From positions 26,278 through 34,672 of the forward strand of contig JAMCZF010000036.1 in NCBI GenBank assembly GCA_023485825.1: a stretch of 8,395 nucleotides of DNA. The letters run 5' to 3'. Origin of the DNA: Candidatus Martarchaeota archaeon. Lineage in GTDB: Archaea > Micrarchaeota > Micrarchaeia > Micrarchaeales > CABMGC01. A model generated the notes under the pieces. That model did no database searches. It saw only the letters and a program-made list of their open reading frames with translations, and was not told the DNA's origin. This document shows positions 1 to 5,900 of the stretch, in pieces (within the stretch, counting starts at the first letter, position 1; each line of letters opens with the position of its first letter). The position numbers were made by a program, and so were the translations under genes.

Positions 1-479
1 GCTGCGCCGCTAATGGGCGGCTGGTAGTAGTAGTTTGGATAATAGGGCTGCTGGTAGTAGTAGTTTGGATAATAGGGCTGCTGGTAGTAGTAGTTTGGAT
101 AATAGGGCTGCTGGTAGTAGTTTCGGTTGTTGTTAGCAAACGCACTTATTATGCCATTAGTAATTCCCATAGCGGCGCCTGCGATTGCAGCGCGTGCAAG
201 ACTGTCGCCGAAGTTGCGGCCGCCGTATCTGCAATAGCCGCCACGCCATTCGCCTCCGTAATATCTCTCGCCGAACTGTGCCCTTGCCGCGAAAGCCTCA
301 GTCTTCCAGTAACCCCATGCAGATGCGGGCTGCGCTCCTGCAAGTATGGGGGCCGCGGCTATGCCCGCTGCAATGGCCAATGCCCTTATCCTGCCCGGCC
401 TGCGCACGGCCTTCGTGGCGTCCCGCAGTCTGTTATCTGATACGGCCTTCTTATCATGATTTTTAGTTGTTGACGACAT
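1..479 (-). CDS. Secreted Tyr/Pro/Gln/Asn-rich tandem-repeat protein (partial; C-terminus beyond left edge)
   Basis: The reading frame opens at an ATG (477-479, minus) and stays open to the window edge, giving 159 residues. Residues 1-30 are polar and basic. A hydrophobic stretch at about 31-48 is followed by ASA (52-54) before W55, which reads as a Sec signal peptide or N-terminal anchor. An RR pair at 26-27 is too poor a match to claim a Tat signal. The mature part starts with an aromatic/Gly-rich segment (WGYW, RYYGGEW, GGYCRYGG), then a small hydrophobic Ala/Gly segment (94-115), then three perfect copies of the decapeptide PYYPNYYYQQ from residue 125. A GAGGA-like ribosome site lies just before the ATG and a TATA-like box about 34 bases upstream. 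I do not recognise the family. Such composition suits a cell-surface or extracellular low-complexity protein, which is inference. It is transcribed divergently from the thermosome gene. Confidence 0.75.
   Translation of the reverse strand, partial: MSSTTKNHDKKAVSDNRLRDATKAVRRPGRIRALAIAAGIAAAPILAGAQPASAWGYWKTEAFAARAQFGERYYGGEWRGGYCRYGGRNFGDSLARAAIAGAAMGITNGIISAFANNNRNYYQQPYYPNYYYQQPYYPNYYYQQPYYPNYYYQPPISGA
21..121. repeat. 30-bp perfect tandem repeat (three full copies plus partial)
   Basis: Positions 21-50, 51-80 and 81-110 are identical 30-bp units starting CTGGTAGTAGTAGTTTGG. The first 11 bases recur at 111-121. On the minus strand each unit encodes one decapeptide PYYPNYYYQQ, so gain or loss of a unit keeps the frame. 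The identity at third codon positions points to recent expansion or homogenisation. Confidence 0.95.
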
Positions 480-507
480 ATCCTCGCACCTATAATATGT
501 GTTTCCA

Positions 508-520
508 CCTATAAATACCT
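508..520 (-). promoter_or_regulatory. TATA-like box for the secreted repeat protein gene
   Basis: TATAAATA at 510-517 (TATTTATA on the minus strand) is centred about 34 bases upstream of the minus-strand ATG at 479. That predicts a transcription start about 10 bases before the ATG, with GAGGA in the short leader. The motif is also a good TATA box on the plus strand, so it could fire in either direction. Confidence 0.5.
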
Positions 521-784
521 TTACAATGGCGGAAGTTGTTGTCATATCCCGAAATAATGTCCTCACGACAAAGGAATTAGAGTTTGTAAGGGATATACAA
601 GTCATGAGGATTTTTTTTGATACCAAGTAAGGCTCTTGTTTTTGCTTTCATTTCACAAGAATCATCTGCGAGGCGTTTATGCTGAAAGAAGGCAAAACGA
701 AAGAGAGGTATATAAATGAGGAGAAATCCATTTGTCGTGAGAACCTTAATTCAGGACAATACAATCCTGCCGGCCTGAGTAACG

Positions 785-792
785 TATAAATA
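785..792 (+). promoter_or_regulatory. TATA box, probable thermosome promoter
   Basis: TATAAATA is followed by a T-rich stretch. A start about 25 bases downstream (near 813) would give a leader of roughly 80 bases before the ATG at 895. A weaker TATA-like CTTATCTA at 862-869 would instead give an almost leaderless transcript. Thermosome genes are usually strongly expressed and heat-inducible in archaea. Confidence 0.5.
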
Positions 793-894
793 CTTTTTGC
801 AGCAAATATGATATGGGTTCTACGCTTGAGAGAATGGAGGCTCAGGTGTGTTTCTAGGGTACTTATCTAGATGCTAAAACAAAAAGGTGTGAAA

Positions 895-2550
895 ATGGCT
901 GAAAATCAACTTGGCGGACAGCAGTATATGGTATTGCCTGAGGGGGCAAGCAGGCTTTTGGGCAAGGAGGCACAGCGCACTAACATAGCGGTTGGTTATG
1001 CGGTTTCAAGCATCGTGCGCACGACTCTGGGTCCGAAGGGGATGGACAAGATGCTCGTAAGCGAGCTCGGCGACATAATAATAACGAACGACGGCGCAAC
1101 CATACTGGAAGAGATGAACGTGGAGCATCCAGTGGCAAAGATAATGGTCGAGATAGCGAAGACGCAGGACAAGGAGGTCGGCGACGGAACAACAACCGCT
1201 GTAATAATCGCAGGCGAGCTTCTCAAGAACGCAGGTCAGATGCTCGACCAGGGAATACCCCCTGCGGCAATAATCAAGGGCTATGAGATGGCGCGCAACA
1301 AGGCATCTGATGTGCTTGCTGATGTAGCAAGCAACATAAGCATAGACGACCAGGCCAAGCTTCTGCGCATTGCCACTATAGCCATGGGTTCAAAGAACGT
1401 GGGCAGCGACCAGACAAAGGACCACCTCGCATCGCTCGCGCTGCAGGCGCTCAAGCAGGTCTCGATAAAGGAGAACGGCAAGGTATCTATAGACAGGGAC
1501 TTCATCAAGATAGAGAAGAAAGAAGGCGGCGGAATCGAGGATACCACCTTCATAAACGGGGTCTTGATAGACAAGGAGATAGCGCATCCGGGCATGCCGA
1601 AGAACCTGAAGAACGCGAACATAGCGCTTCTCGACGTTGCCCTGGAGATAGAGAAGACCGAAACAGATGCAAGGATAGAGATTACGTCGCCTGACCAGAT
1701 GCAGGCCTTCCTCATGCAGGAGGAGAAGATGCTAAAGGACATGGTCGACAAGATAACAAAGAGCAAGGCCAACGTCATCTTCGTGCAGAAGGGCATAGAC
1801 GACGTGGCGCAGCACTACCTCGCCAAGGCCGGAGTCATTGCCGTGCGCAGGGTAAAGAAGAGCGACATGGAGAAGCTCGCGAAGGCAACCGGCGCAAGGC
1901 TGGTAACGAGCCTCGACGACCTGACGCAGAAGGACCTTGGGTTTGCAGGCGGGGTGGAGGAGCGCAAGATCTCTGGGGAGCAGATGATCTTCGTGGAGAA
2001 GTGCAAGGACCCCAAGAGCGTCACCATATTCATACGCGGAGGCACAAAGCAGGCGGTTGACGAGGTCGAACGGGCCATGACTGACGTGCTCGGCGCGCTC
2101 TCGAGCGCGGTCGAATCAGGCAAGTACGTCACCGGCGGCGGAAGCACAGAGATGGCGGTCTCGGCGAAGCTGCGCGATTATGCCACGGACGTAGGCGGCA
2201 GGGAGCAGCTCGCAATACAGGCGTTTGCGGATGCGCTCGAGGCCATACCAAAGACGCTGGCGGACAGCGCCGGAATGGATGCGATAGACACGCTTGTCGC
2301 ATTGCGCAGCAAGCACAAGAACAAGGATGGCAGGCACTACGGCGTGGATGTGTACAAGAATGCCATGTCTGACATGGAGAAGCTCGGCGTCATAGAGCCC
2401 CTGAAGGTCAAGCTGCAGGCACTGTCAAGCGCGACAGAGGCGAGCGCTTCGATACTCCGCATAGATGATATGATAAGCTCCAAGGGAAAGGCGCCTCCAG
2501 CAGGCGGCCCTGGCGGCATGCCTGGCGGAGCAGGGGGCATGGAGGACTGA
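895..2550 (+). CDS. Thermosome subunit (group II chaperonin, HSP60/CCT family)
   Basis: This is an ATP-driven cytosolic folding chamber subunit that assembles into a double ring with a built-in lid. The protein is 551 residues, normal for the family. Equatorial-domain motifs are present: TLGPKGMDKM (44-53), NDGATI (65-70), GDGTTT (96-101), and GGGSTEM with a following DVGGREQLAIQAFADALE block. The C-terminus ends in the Gly/Met-rich tail (GGPGGMPGGAGGMED) that projects into the cavity. I chose the ATG at 895 rather than the in-frame ATG at 871. The product then begins MAENQLGG like other thermosomes, and AAAGGTG lies 5 bases before it, whereas 871 has no ribosome site. A strong hairpin follows the stop, so it is probably monocistronic. 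Only one subunit is visible here; archaea often have two or three, so alpha or beta cannot be assigned. Confidence 0.97.
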   Translation: MAENQLGGQQYMVLPEGASRLLGKEAQRTNIAVGYAVSSIVRTTLGPKGMDKMLVSELGDIIITNDGATILEEMNVEHPVAKIMVEIAKTQDKEVGDGTTTAVIIAGELLKNAGQMLDQGIPPAAIIKGYEMARNKASDVLADVASNISIDDQAKLLRIATIAMGSKNVGSDQTKDHLASLALQALKQVSIKENGKVSIDRDFIKIEKKEGGGIEDTTFINGVLIDKEIAHPGMPKNLKNANIALLDVALEIEKTETDARIEITSPDQMQAFLMQEEKMLKDMVDKITKSKANVIFVQKGIDDVAQHYLAKAGVIAVRRVKKSDMEKLAKATGARLVTSLDDLTQKDLGFAGGVEERKISGEQMIFVEKCKDPKSVTIFIRGGTKQAVDEVERAMTDVLGALSSAVESGKYVTGGGSTEMAVSAKLRDYATDVGGREQLAIQAFADALEAIPKTLADSAGMDAIDTLVALRSKHKNKDGRHYGVDVYKNAMSDMEKLGVIEPLKVKLQALSSATEASASILRIDDMISSKGKAPPAGGPGGMPGGAGGMED

Positions 2551-2573
2551 TTCCCGGGCGGGATAACCGCTGA

Positions 2574-2599
2574 GCCGGCCCGTTTTTCTTCGGGCCGGC
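2574..2599 (+). terminator. Hairpin with T-rich loop after the thermosome gene
   Basis: A perfect 9-bp GC stem (GCCGGCCCG at 2574-2582 with CGGGCCGGC at 2591-2599) closes an 8-base loop TTTTTCTT. It starts 24 bases after the stop codon. There is no U-run after the stem, so it is not a bacterial-style terminator. However, the T-rich loop is itself the kind of tract that terminates archaeal transcription, and the stem could protect the mRNA 3' end. Together this suggests the thermosome transcript ends before the adenylate kinase gene. Confidence 0.6.
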
Positions 2600-2638
2600 A
2601 TAACAGTCCATGCGCCTGCTTTGTCAATATGTGTTGTG

Positions 2639-3193
2639 ATGGGCAAGAAGATAATAGTTACCGGAACCCCCGGATCAGGGAAGACAGCCATACTCAGCCT
2701 GCTCAAGGGCATAAATATCATAAGCCTCGGCACGGAGCTCCAGAGGAAGAGCGGAGTTGAGCGCGACAAGATACGCAGCACCATGTCCTACAAGGATGCC
2801 AAGGCATTCAGGAAGAACGTCCTCAGGGAGATAGACTCGATAAAGGAGGACATAATAATAGACACGCACACCTCCATAAAATCAGGTGACAGGTACATCG
2901 CCGGTTTCACCAAGGAGGACACTGCATCTCTGCACGACGTCAAAGGCATAGTGTACATAGACGCCACAGCAGACGACATACTCGCCAGGCGCGCTGCCGA
3001 CAAGTCGCGCAGGCGCAACAACGAGACCAAGCAGGAGATAAAGGAGCAGCGCGGAGTCAACATAAGCCTTGCGACCTTCTACATGCAGGAGCTCGGCGTA
3101 CCTTTATATATCATAAAAAACAAACAGGGTAAAATAGAAGACGCGAAGGAGGATGTCGAGAAGGCGATAAAGACAATGCTCGCAAACGAGTGA
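2639..3193 (+). CDS. adkA: Archaeal-type adenylate kinase
   Basis: Catalyses ATP + AMP = 2 ADP in the cytosol. The 184-residue product has the Walker A loop GTPGSGKT at 9-16 and the AdkA-typical segment IIIDTHTSIKSG at 72-83. An Arg-rich lid region follows (ILARRAADKSRRR, 114-126). Length matches the short archaeal AdkA type, which differs from bacterial Adk. I chose the ATG at 2639 because family members begin one to three residues before the first beta strand (KIIVTG). An in-frame TTG at 2621 would add MSICVV. No strong ribosome site is seen. It sits first in the adk-DUF106-L34e-cmk-L14e neighbourhood, but the usual upstream secY is replaced here by the thermosome gene. Its end lies 5 bases before the DUF106 start, so the two are likely cotranscribed. 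Confidence 0.93.
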   Translation: MGKKIIVTGTPGSGKTAILSLLKGINIISLGTELQRKSGVERDKIRSTMSYKDAKAFRKNVLREIDSIKEDIIIDTHTSIKSGDRYIAGFTKEDTASLHDVKGIVYIDATADDILARRAADKSRRRNNETKQEIKEQRGVNISLATFYMQELGVPLYIIKNKQGKIEDAKEDVEKAIKTMLANE

Positions 3194-3198
3194 TTTCC

Positions 3199-3705
3199 AT
3201 GGTGCTACAACCTACAGAAGTAATAATCATGATAGGCGTCGTATACGCGGTTTTCTCAGTATACATGCAGCGCAGGCTCTCCAATGTGGACAAGATGTAC
3301 GCGCTCAGGGCCAGAATGAACAAGAAGAGCAAGGAGCTCATGGCCATGGCAAAGGCGAACGTGCCAAGGGAGCAGATGATGGAGCACCAGAAGGAGCTTA
3401 CGTCCGTGAGCATGGAGAGCATGAAGAACCAGATGAAGCCCATGATAGTAATACTGCCGGTGCTGCTGGCGCTGGAGTATGCGGTCCTGCCTGGCATGTT
3501 CCCGCAGAGCACAACATTCAGCGTGCTGGGCTTCACCTTGGGTTACCAGATGTTCTTCATAGTCGTGATATTCATAGTGGGCATTGTGCTTTCGGTATCG
3601 CTTTCAATCTACGACAGGCGCAGGCTCAAGGACAAGTACAACTTCGGTCTTTTGCAGCCTACGGCGAAGGAACCTGCGCAGGAAGGCACTGAGATCGTCA
3701 GGTAA
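3199..3705 (+). CDS. DUF106 membrane protein (EMC3/TMCO1, Oxa1/YidC superfamily insertase-like)
   Basis: The 168-residue protein has an N-terminal membrane segment (about 5-22) and a long charged, Met/Lys/Glu-rich coiled-coil region (27-78). Two more membrane segments follow at about 81-98 and 117-137, then a basic cytosolic tail (YDRRRLKDKYNFG). This is the layout of archaeal DUF106 proteins, which belong to the Oxa1/YidC/EMC3/TMCO1 superfamily and are thought to help insert membrane proteins near the Sec translocon. The position right after adenylate kinase is the usual archaeal one. The ATG at 3199 is preferred because GAGTGA precedes it by a short spacer. An in-frame GTG at 3190, overlapping the adk stop, would add three residues (MIS). 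Function is from family knowledge, not tested here. Confidence 0.9.
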   Translation: MVLQPTEVIIMIGVVYAVFSVYMQRRLSNVDKMYALRARMNKKSKELMAMAKANVPREQMMEHQKELTSVSMESMKNQMKPMIVILPVLLALEYAVLPGMFPQSTTFSVLGFTLGYQMFFIVVIFIVGIVLSVSLSIYDRRRLKDKYNFGLLQPTAKEPAQEGTEIVR

Positions 3706-3709
3706 TCAC

Positions 3710-3979
3710 ATGCCGTACATAAAAAAGGAGCTCAGGCCGCCGATCGATGCGCGGATTCGGCCGCTCATAGAGCATCTGAGGAAGCAGGACCCAGGCGCAG
3801 TGGACGGACAGGTCAACTACGCCATAACAATCCTAATGCGCGGCATCTATACGGATCCGAAGAGTTACTCTGCCATAAACAGGGCCGTCGGGGTTCTTGG
3901 CTGCGTTCTGCAGGAGTTCTACAGAACTGAAGCGGCATCTTACGAAGACAAGAAAAGGAAGGAGAACCCCCTGGACTGA
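3710..3979 (+). CDS. Small conserved protein (resembles the DUF6899-type family)
   Basis: The product has 89 residues and no membrane segment or signal. Recognisable features are the start MPYIKKELR, the segment VNYAITILMRGIY (37-49), SYSAINRAVGVLGCVLQEFYR (53-73) and the ending ASYEDKKRKENPLD. These match my memory of a short family in bacteria and archaea with the pattern 'LNYAIT...INxxxGVLExxxxEFYRR...YEDxKxxENGD'. Its function is unknown to me. I assign the family from memory at moderate confidence. The ATG at 3710 lies 4 bases after the DUF106 stop with AGGT upstream. It is likely cotranscribed with adkA and DUF106. Its place between DUF106 and L34e is not the standard archaeal order, so it looks like an insertion into the cluster. 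Confidence 0.75.
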   Translation: MPYIKKELRPPIDARIRPLIEHLRKQDPGAVDGQVNYAITILMRGIYTDPKSYSAINRAVGVLGCVLQEFYRTEAASYEDKKRKENPLD

Positions 3980-4233
3980 GAACTGGGCAAATGTTGAACC
4001 CTTCCACGCACCCCACAATGCCCTGCAGTTTATGGGCGGGCCGGCGGCGTGCTTGCGGGGTCCATCTGTCTCCCAGCCAATGGAGTTCATCAGGTCTACG
4101 CAAAGGCCTGTAGCAAAGAGTACAACCGGCTTTGCAATTGACACTGCCACGGGCCTGCCCGGACGCAGCACAACGTCTAAATAGATTTAGTGTCCATATC
4201 TACCACTTATCAGCACGATTCAACGGTGTTTAT
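3980..4233. other. Non-coding gap with foldable sequence between the DUF6899-like gene and L34e
   Basis: These 254 bp show no convincing protein. They are GC-rich through 4175, then AT-rich. On the plus strand GCAAAG (4113-4118) pairs with CTTTGC (4130-4135) around an 11-base loop. TCCAT-CTG (4061-4068) pairs with CAG (4074-4076) and ATGGA (4080-4084), with a 3-base bulge CCA. GGGCA (3985-3989) could pair with TGCCC (4019-4023). I could not match this to RNase P RNA, SRP RNA or tRNA. It may be an unrecognised RNA gene or a long 5' leader. Confidence 0.35.
4177..4190 (+). promoter_or_regulatory. TATA-like box upstream of L34e
   Basis: CTAAATAGATTTAG is a near-palindromic AT-rich box. A start about 25 bases downstream, near 4208, would leave a leader of about 25 bases including the GGTG ribosome site of L34e. 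Being near-palindromic it could also direct transcription leftward into the structured gap. It suggests that L34e-cmk-L14e-Nudix can be transcribed separately from adkA-DUF106. Confidence 0.4.
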
Positions 4234-4557
4234 TTGCCTAAACCAATGCACAGATCGAGGAGCCGGCGCCGCCTGCAGAGAGTGACCCCCAAGCGAAGGA
4301 GCGTGATACACTACAGGCGCAGGGCCAACAGCATGCCTCACTGCGCCATATGCAAGGCAGAGCTGAACGGCATAACGCTCTCGAGGTCCGGAGGGAGGAG
4401 CAGGCGCACGAACTCGAGGCTGTTCGGCGGAGTCCTCTGCGCGAAATGCACGAGCGACATAGTGAAGGCCGCAAGCAGGATAGAGCAGGGAAACATGAAG
4501 CTCAACGACATAGGCATAGGGCAGCGCGCCTTCGTGCTCCAGATGCTTTCGCACTAA
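4234..4557 (+). CDS. rpl34e: Ribosomal protein L34e (eL34)
   Basis: A small basic zinc-binding protein of the large ribosomal subunit. From the TTG at 4234 the product is 107 residues, starting MPKPMHRSRSRRR. This lines up with the MPAPRYRSRSYRR-type start of other archaeal L34e proteins, and GGTG lies 5 bases before the TTG. An ATG at 4246 would drop four family-typical residues and has no ribosome site. The zinc ribbon is complete: C37-x2-C40 and C69-x2-C72, the latter in GGVLCAKC. The segment RRSVIHYRRR (21-30) is typical. The C-terminal extension after about residue 85 (QGNMKLNDIGIG...) is less conserved. It precedes the CMP kinase start by 17 bases. Confidence 0.92.
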   Translation: MPKPMHRSRSRRRLQRVTPKRRSVIHYRRRANSMPHCAICKAELNGITLSRSGGRSRRTNSRLFGGVLCAKCTSDIVKAASRIEQGNMKLNDIGIGQRAFVLQMLSH

Positions 4558-4574
4558 TCCATCGGGTAATACGG

Positions 4575-5135
4575 TTGGAAGCAATTGTGATATCTGGAAT
4601 GTCAGCAGCAGGGAAGACAACAGTGTCAAGAATATTGGCTAAAAGGCTCGGCGTCGAGGCGATAGGCGGCGGCGAAATCCTGCGTGAAATGGCGAGGGAG
4701 CGCGGCTACAACCCCACTGGAGACGACTGGTGGGACACCGAAGAGGGCATGAAGTTCCTGAAGGAGCGCGAGGCAGACCCAGAATTCGACAAGGAAGTTG
4801 ACAGCAGGCTGCGCGCCAAGATAAAGGCAGGGAACATAATAATAACAAGCTACACGGCTCCGTGGATAGTAAACGGGGGCTTCAAGGTGTGGCTGTCCGC
4901 GACTACGGGCACGAGGACCGAACGGATGGCCAGGCGCGACAAGCTCACGATCGAGAAGACAAAGGGCATAGTCAAGGTGCGCGACATAGAGAACAGGAAA
5001 CTGTACAAGGAGCTTTACGGGATAAACCTTGACAACGACACATCGCCGTTCGATCTCATCATCGACACGAACGACAAGGACCCGGAGCAGATAGCAGAGA
5101 TAATACTTGCAGAGCAAGAAAGGAGGAAAAAGTGA
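4575..5135 (+). CDS. cmk: Cytidylate (CMP) kinase, archaeal type
   Basis: Phosphorylates CMP/dCMP with ATP for pyrimidine nucleotide supply, in the cytosol. The 186-residue product has Walker A GMSAAGKT at 8-15, IGGGEILREMARERG (30-44), the nucleotide-binding segment FLKEREADPEFDKEVDSRL (61-79), and WLSATTGTRTERMARRD (106-122). LYGINLDNDTSPFDLIIDT follows near the C-terminus, as in archaeal CMP kinases. The frame is open far upstream, so the start must be inferred. TTG at 4575 gives MEAIVISGMS with the P-loop at the usual distance, and GGGT lies 7 bases upstream. The next in-frame ATG (4599) would cut into the P-loop. The neighbouring L34e and L14e genes are the standard archaeal partners. 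Confidence 0.9.
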   Translation: MEAIVISGMSAAGKTTVSRILAKRLGVEAIGGGEILREMARERGYNPTGDDWWDTEEGMKFLKEREADPEFDKEVDSRLRAKIKAGNIIITSYTAPWIVNGGFKVWLSATTGTRTERMARRDKLTIEKTKGIVKVRDIENRKLYKELYGINLDNDTSPFDLIIDTNDKDPEQIAEIILAEQERRKK

Positions 5136-5139
5136 TTTT

Positions 5140-5436
5140 ATGCCGTTATTGGAAGAAGGAAGGGTAGCAGTGAAGAAGCTTGGGCGCGATGCTGGGGACA
5201 AGGTAGTTGTGACAAAGGTACTCAGCAAGAACTTCGTCATGATAAAAAGCCACTCGCGCCCGAAGGAGCGCAAGTGCAATGTGAAGCACCTTGAGTTTCT
5301 CAGCCAGAAGGTAAATTCGGGCAACGCGTCTGAGGTAGACTCGTTCCTGGGCGTTGTTCCTAAGCCGCAGAGGCAGGAATCGAATCCGAAGCAGGAAGCG
5401 AAGGGCAAGAAGCAGGAGAATAAGGCGAAGCAGTGA
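5140..5436 (+). CDS. rpl14e: Ribosomal protein L14e (eL14)
   Basis: Large-subunit ribosomal protein with an SH3-like KOW fold. The 98-residue product begins MPLLEEGRVAVKKLGRDAGD, matching the archaeal L14e start. VVVTKVLSKNFVMIKS and KCNVKHLEFL follow, the latter being the conserved RRVNxxHLEP-like block. Residues from about 78 form a Lys/Gln-rich disordered tail, probably an rRNA-binding extension. The ATG at 5140 is 4 bases after the CMP kinase stop. The GGAGG at 5122-5126 is rather far, and GTGA just before may serve instead. Its stop overlaps the GTG start of the Nudix gene, so the two are translationally coupled. In many archaea the next gene is the pseudouridine synthase Cbf5; it is absent here. 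Confidence 0.93.
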   Translation: MPLLEEGRVAVKKLGRDAGDKVVVTKVLSKNFVMIKSHSRPKERKCNVKHLEFLSQKVNSGNASEVDSFLGVVPKPQRQESNPKQEAKGKKQENKAKQ

Positions 5437-5900
5437 AGCTCGCCACCCTATGCTACGTAAAGCGCGGCGGAAAGACCCTTATGATGCACAGGGTCAAGAA
5501 AAAGAACGACGTGCACGAGGGCAAATGGAACGGCCTAGGCGGAAAGTTCGAGGCCGGGGAGAGCCCGGAGGAGTGCGTCATAAGGGAGATAAAGGAGGAG
5601 TCGGGCCTACGCATAAGCAAGCCAAGGCTGCACGGCGTTCTCATGTTTCCCGAGTTCGGAGAGAAGGGCAGCGGGGAGGACTGGTACGTGTTCGTATACA
5701 CCGCAGAGAAGTTCTCCGGCAAGCTCGCAGATTCGAGGGAGGGCGTACTCTCATGGATTGACGACAGGGACATCATGAAGCTGAACCTCTGGGAAGGCGA
5801 CAAGGTATTCATGAAGTGGATCGGGCAGAACAGATTCTTCTCCGGCAAGCTCGTTTACAAGGACGGAAGGTTCGCAGGATACAGTGTCGAGTTCTACTGA
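5433..5900 (+). CDS. Nudix hydrolase, MTH1/MutT-like (probable 8-oxo-dGTP diphosphatase)
   Basis: A 155-residue cytosolic pyrophosphohydrolase. The Nudix box is complete: G37-x5-E43-x7-R51-E52-I-K-E55-E56-x-G58-L59, which binds the catalytic Mg ions. It is preceded by KWNGLGGK (31-38), very like the KWNGFGGK of human MTH1, so sanitising oxidised purine nucleotides is the likeliest role. SGEDWYVFVYTAEKFSGKL and the LNLWEGDKVFMKW segment also fit MTH1-like proteins. Substrate is inference, because Nudix specificity is hard to read from sequence. The start is a GTG (5433-5435) overlapping the L14e stop as GTGA, and it gives MKLATLCYV, the usual first strand. It is the last gene of the run and is followed by a hairpin at 5914-5937. 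Confidence 0.88.
   Translation: MKLATLCYVKRGGKTLMMHRVKKKNDVHEGKWNGLGGKFEAGESPEECVIREIKEESGLRISKPRLHGVLMFPEFGEKGSGEDWYVFVYTAEKFSGKLADSREGVLSWIDDRDIMKLNLWEGDKVFMKWIGQNRFFSGKLVYKDGRFAGYSVEFY

Larger units (their letters stand above)
480..894. other. Long divergent intergenic region with several promoter-like boxes
   Basis: This 415-bp stretch separates the secreted repeat protein from the thermosome gene and holds no convincing gene. It contains TATA-like boxes at 510-517, 709-717 (TATATAAAT) and 785-792 (TATAAATA). It also has a T8 run (610-617), a perfect 11-bp inverted repeat (562-572 with 731-741) and an 18-bp interrupted palindrome (752-769). It is more AT-rich than the flanking genes. The box at 709-717 lacks an obvious downstream gene before the thermosome, so it may be an alternative thermosome promoter or the promoter of a small RNA. 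Confidence 0.6.

Noticed and set aside
1..121. CRISPR-like array at the left edge
   Set aside because: Units are contiguous with no spacers and encode a protein repeat.
526..630. A 34-codon plus-strand ORF (MAEVVVISRNN...) in the thermosome upstream region
   Set aside because: No ribosome site, and the TATA box at 510-517 would start transcription after its ATG. Nothing in it resembles a known small protein.
1281..1796. A 171-codon minus-strand ORF within the thermosome gene
   Set aside because: It is antisense to a clearly conserved gene, and its Ser/Phe-rich composition is what reverse reading of Lys/Glu-rich codons produces.
3833..4171. A 112-codon minus-strand ORF over the gap before L34e
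   Set aside because: Its C-terminal half is antisense to the conserved DUF6899-like gene, it has no ribosome site, and codon use is unlike the neighbours. The non-overlapping half remains of unclear nature.
3897..4184. A 95-codon plus-strand ORF overlapping the DUF6899-like gene and the gap
   Set aside because: It is a frame-shadow of the real gene at its start, and the rest has no recognisable motif.
4626..5408. A 260-codon minus-strand ORF
   Set aside because: It is wholly antisense to CMP kinase and L14e, both strongly recognisable.
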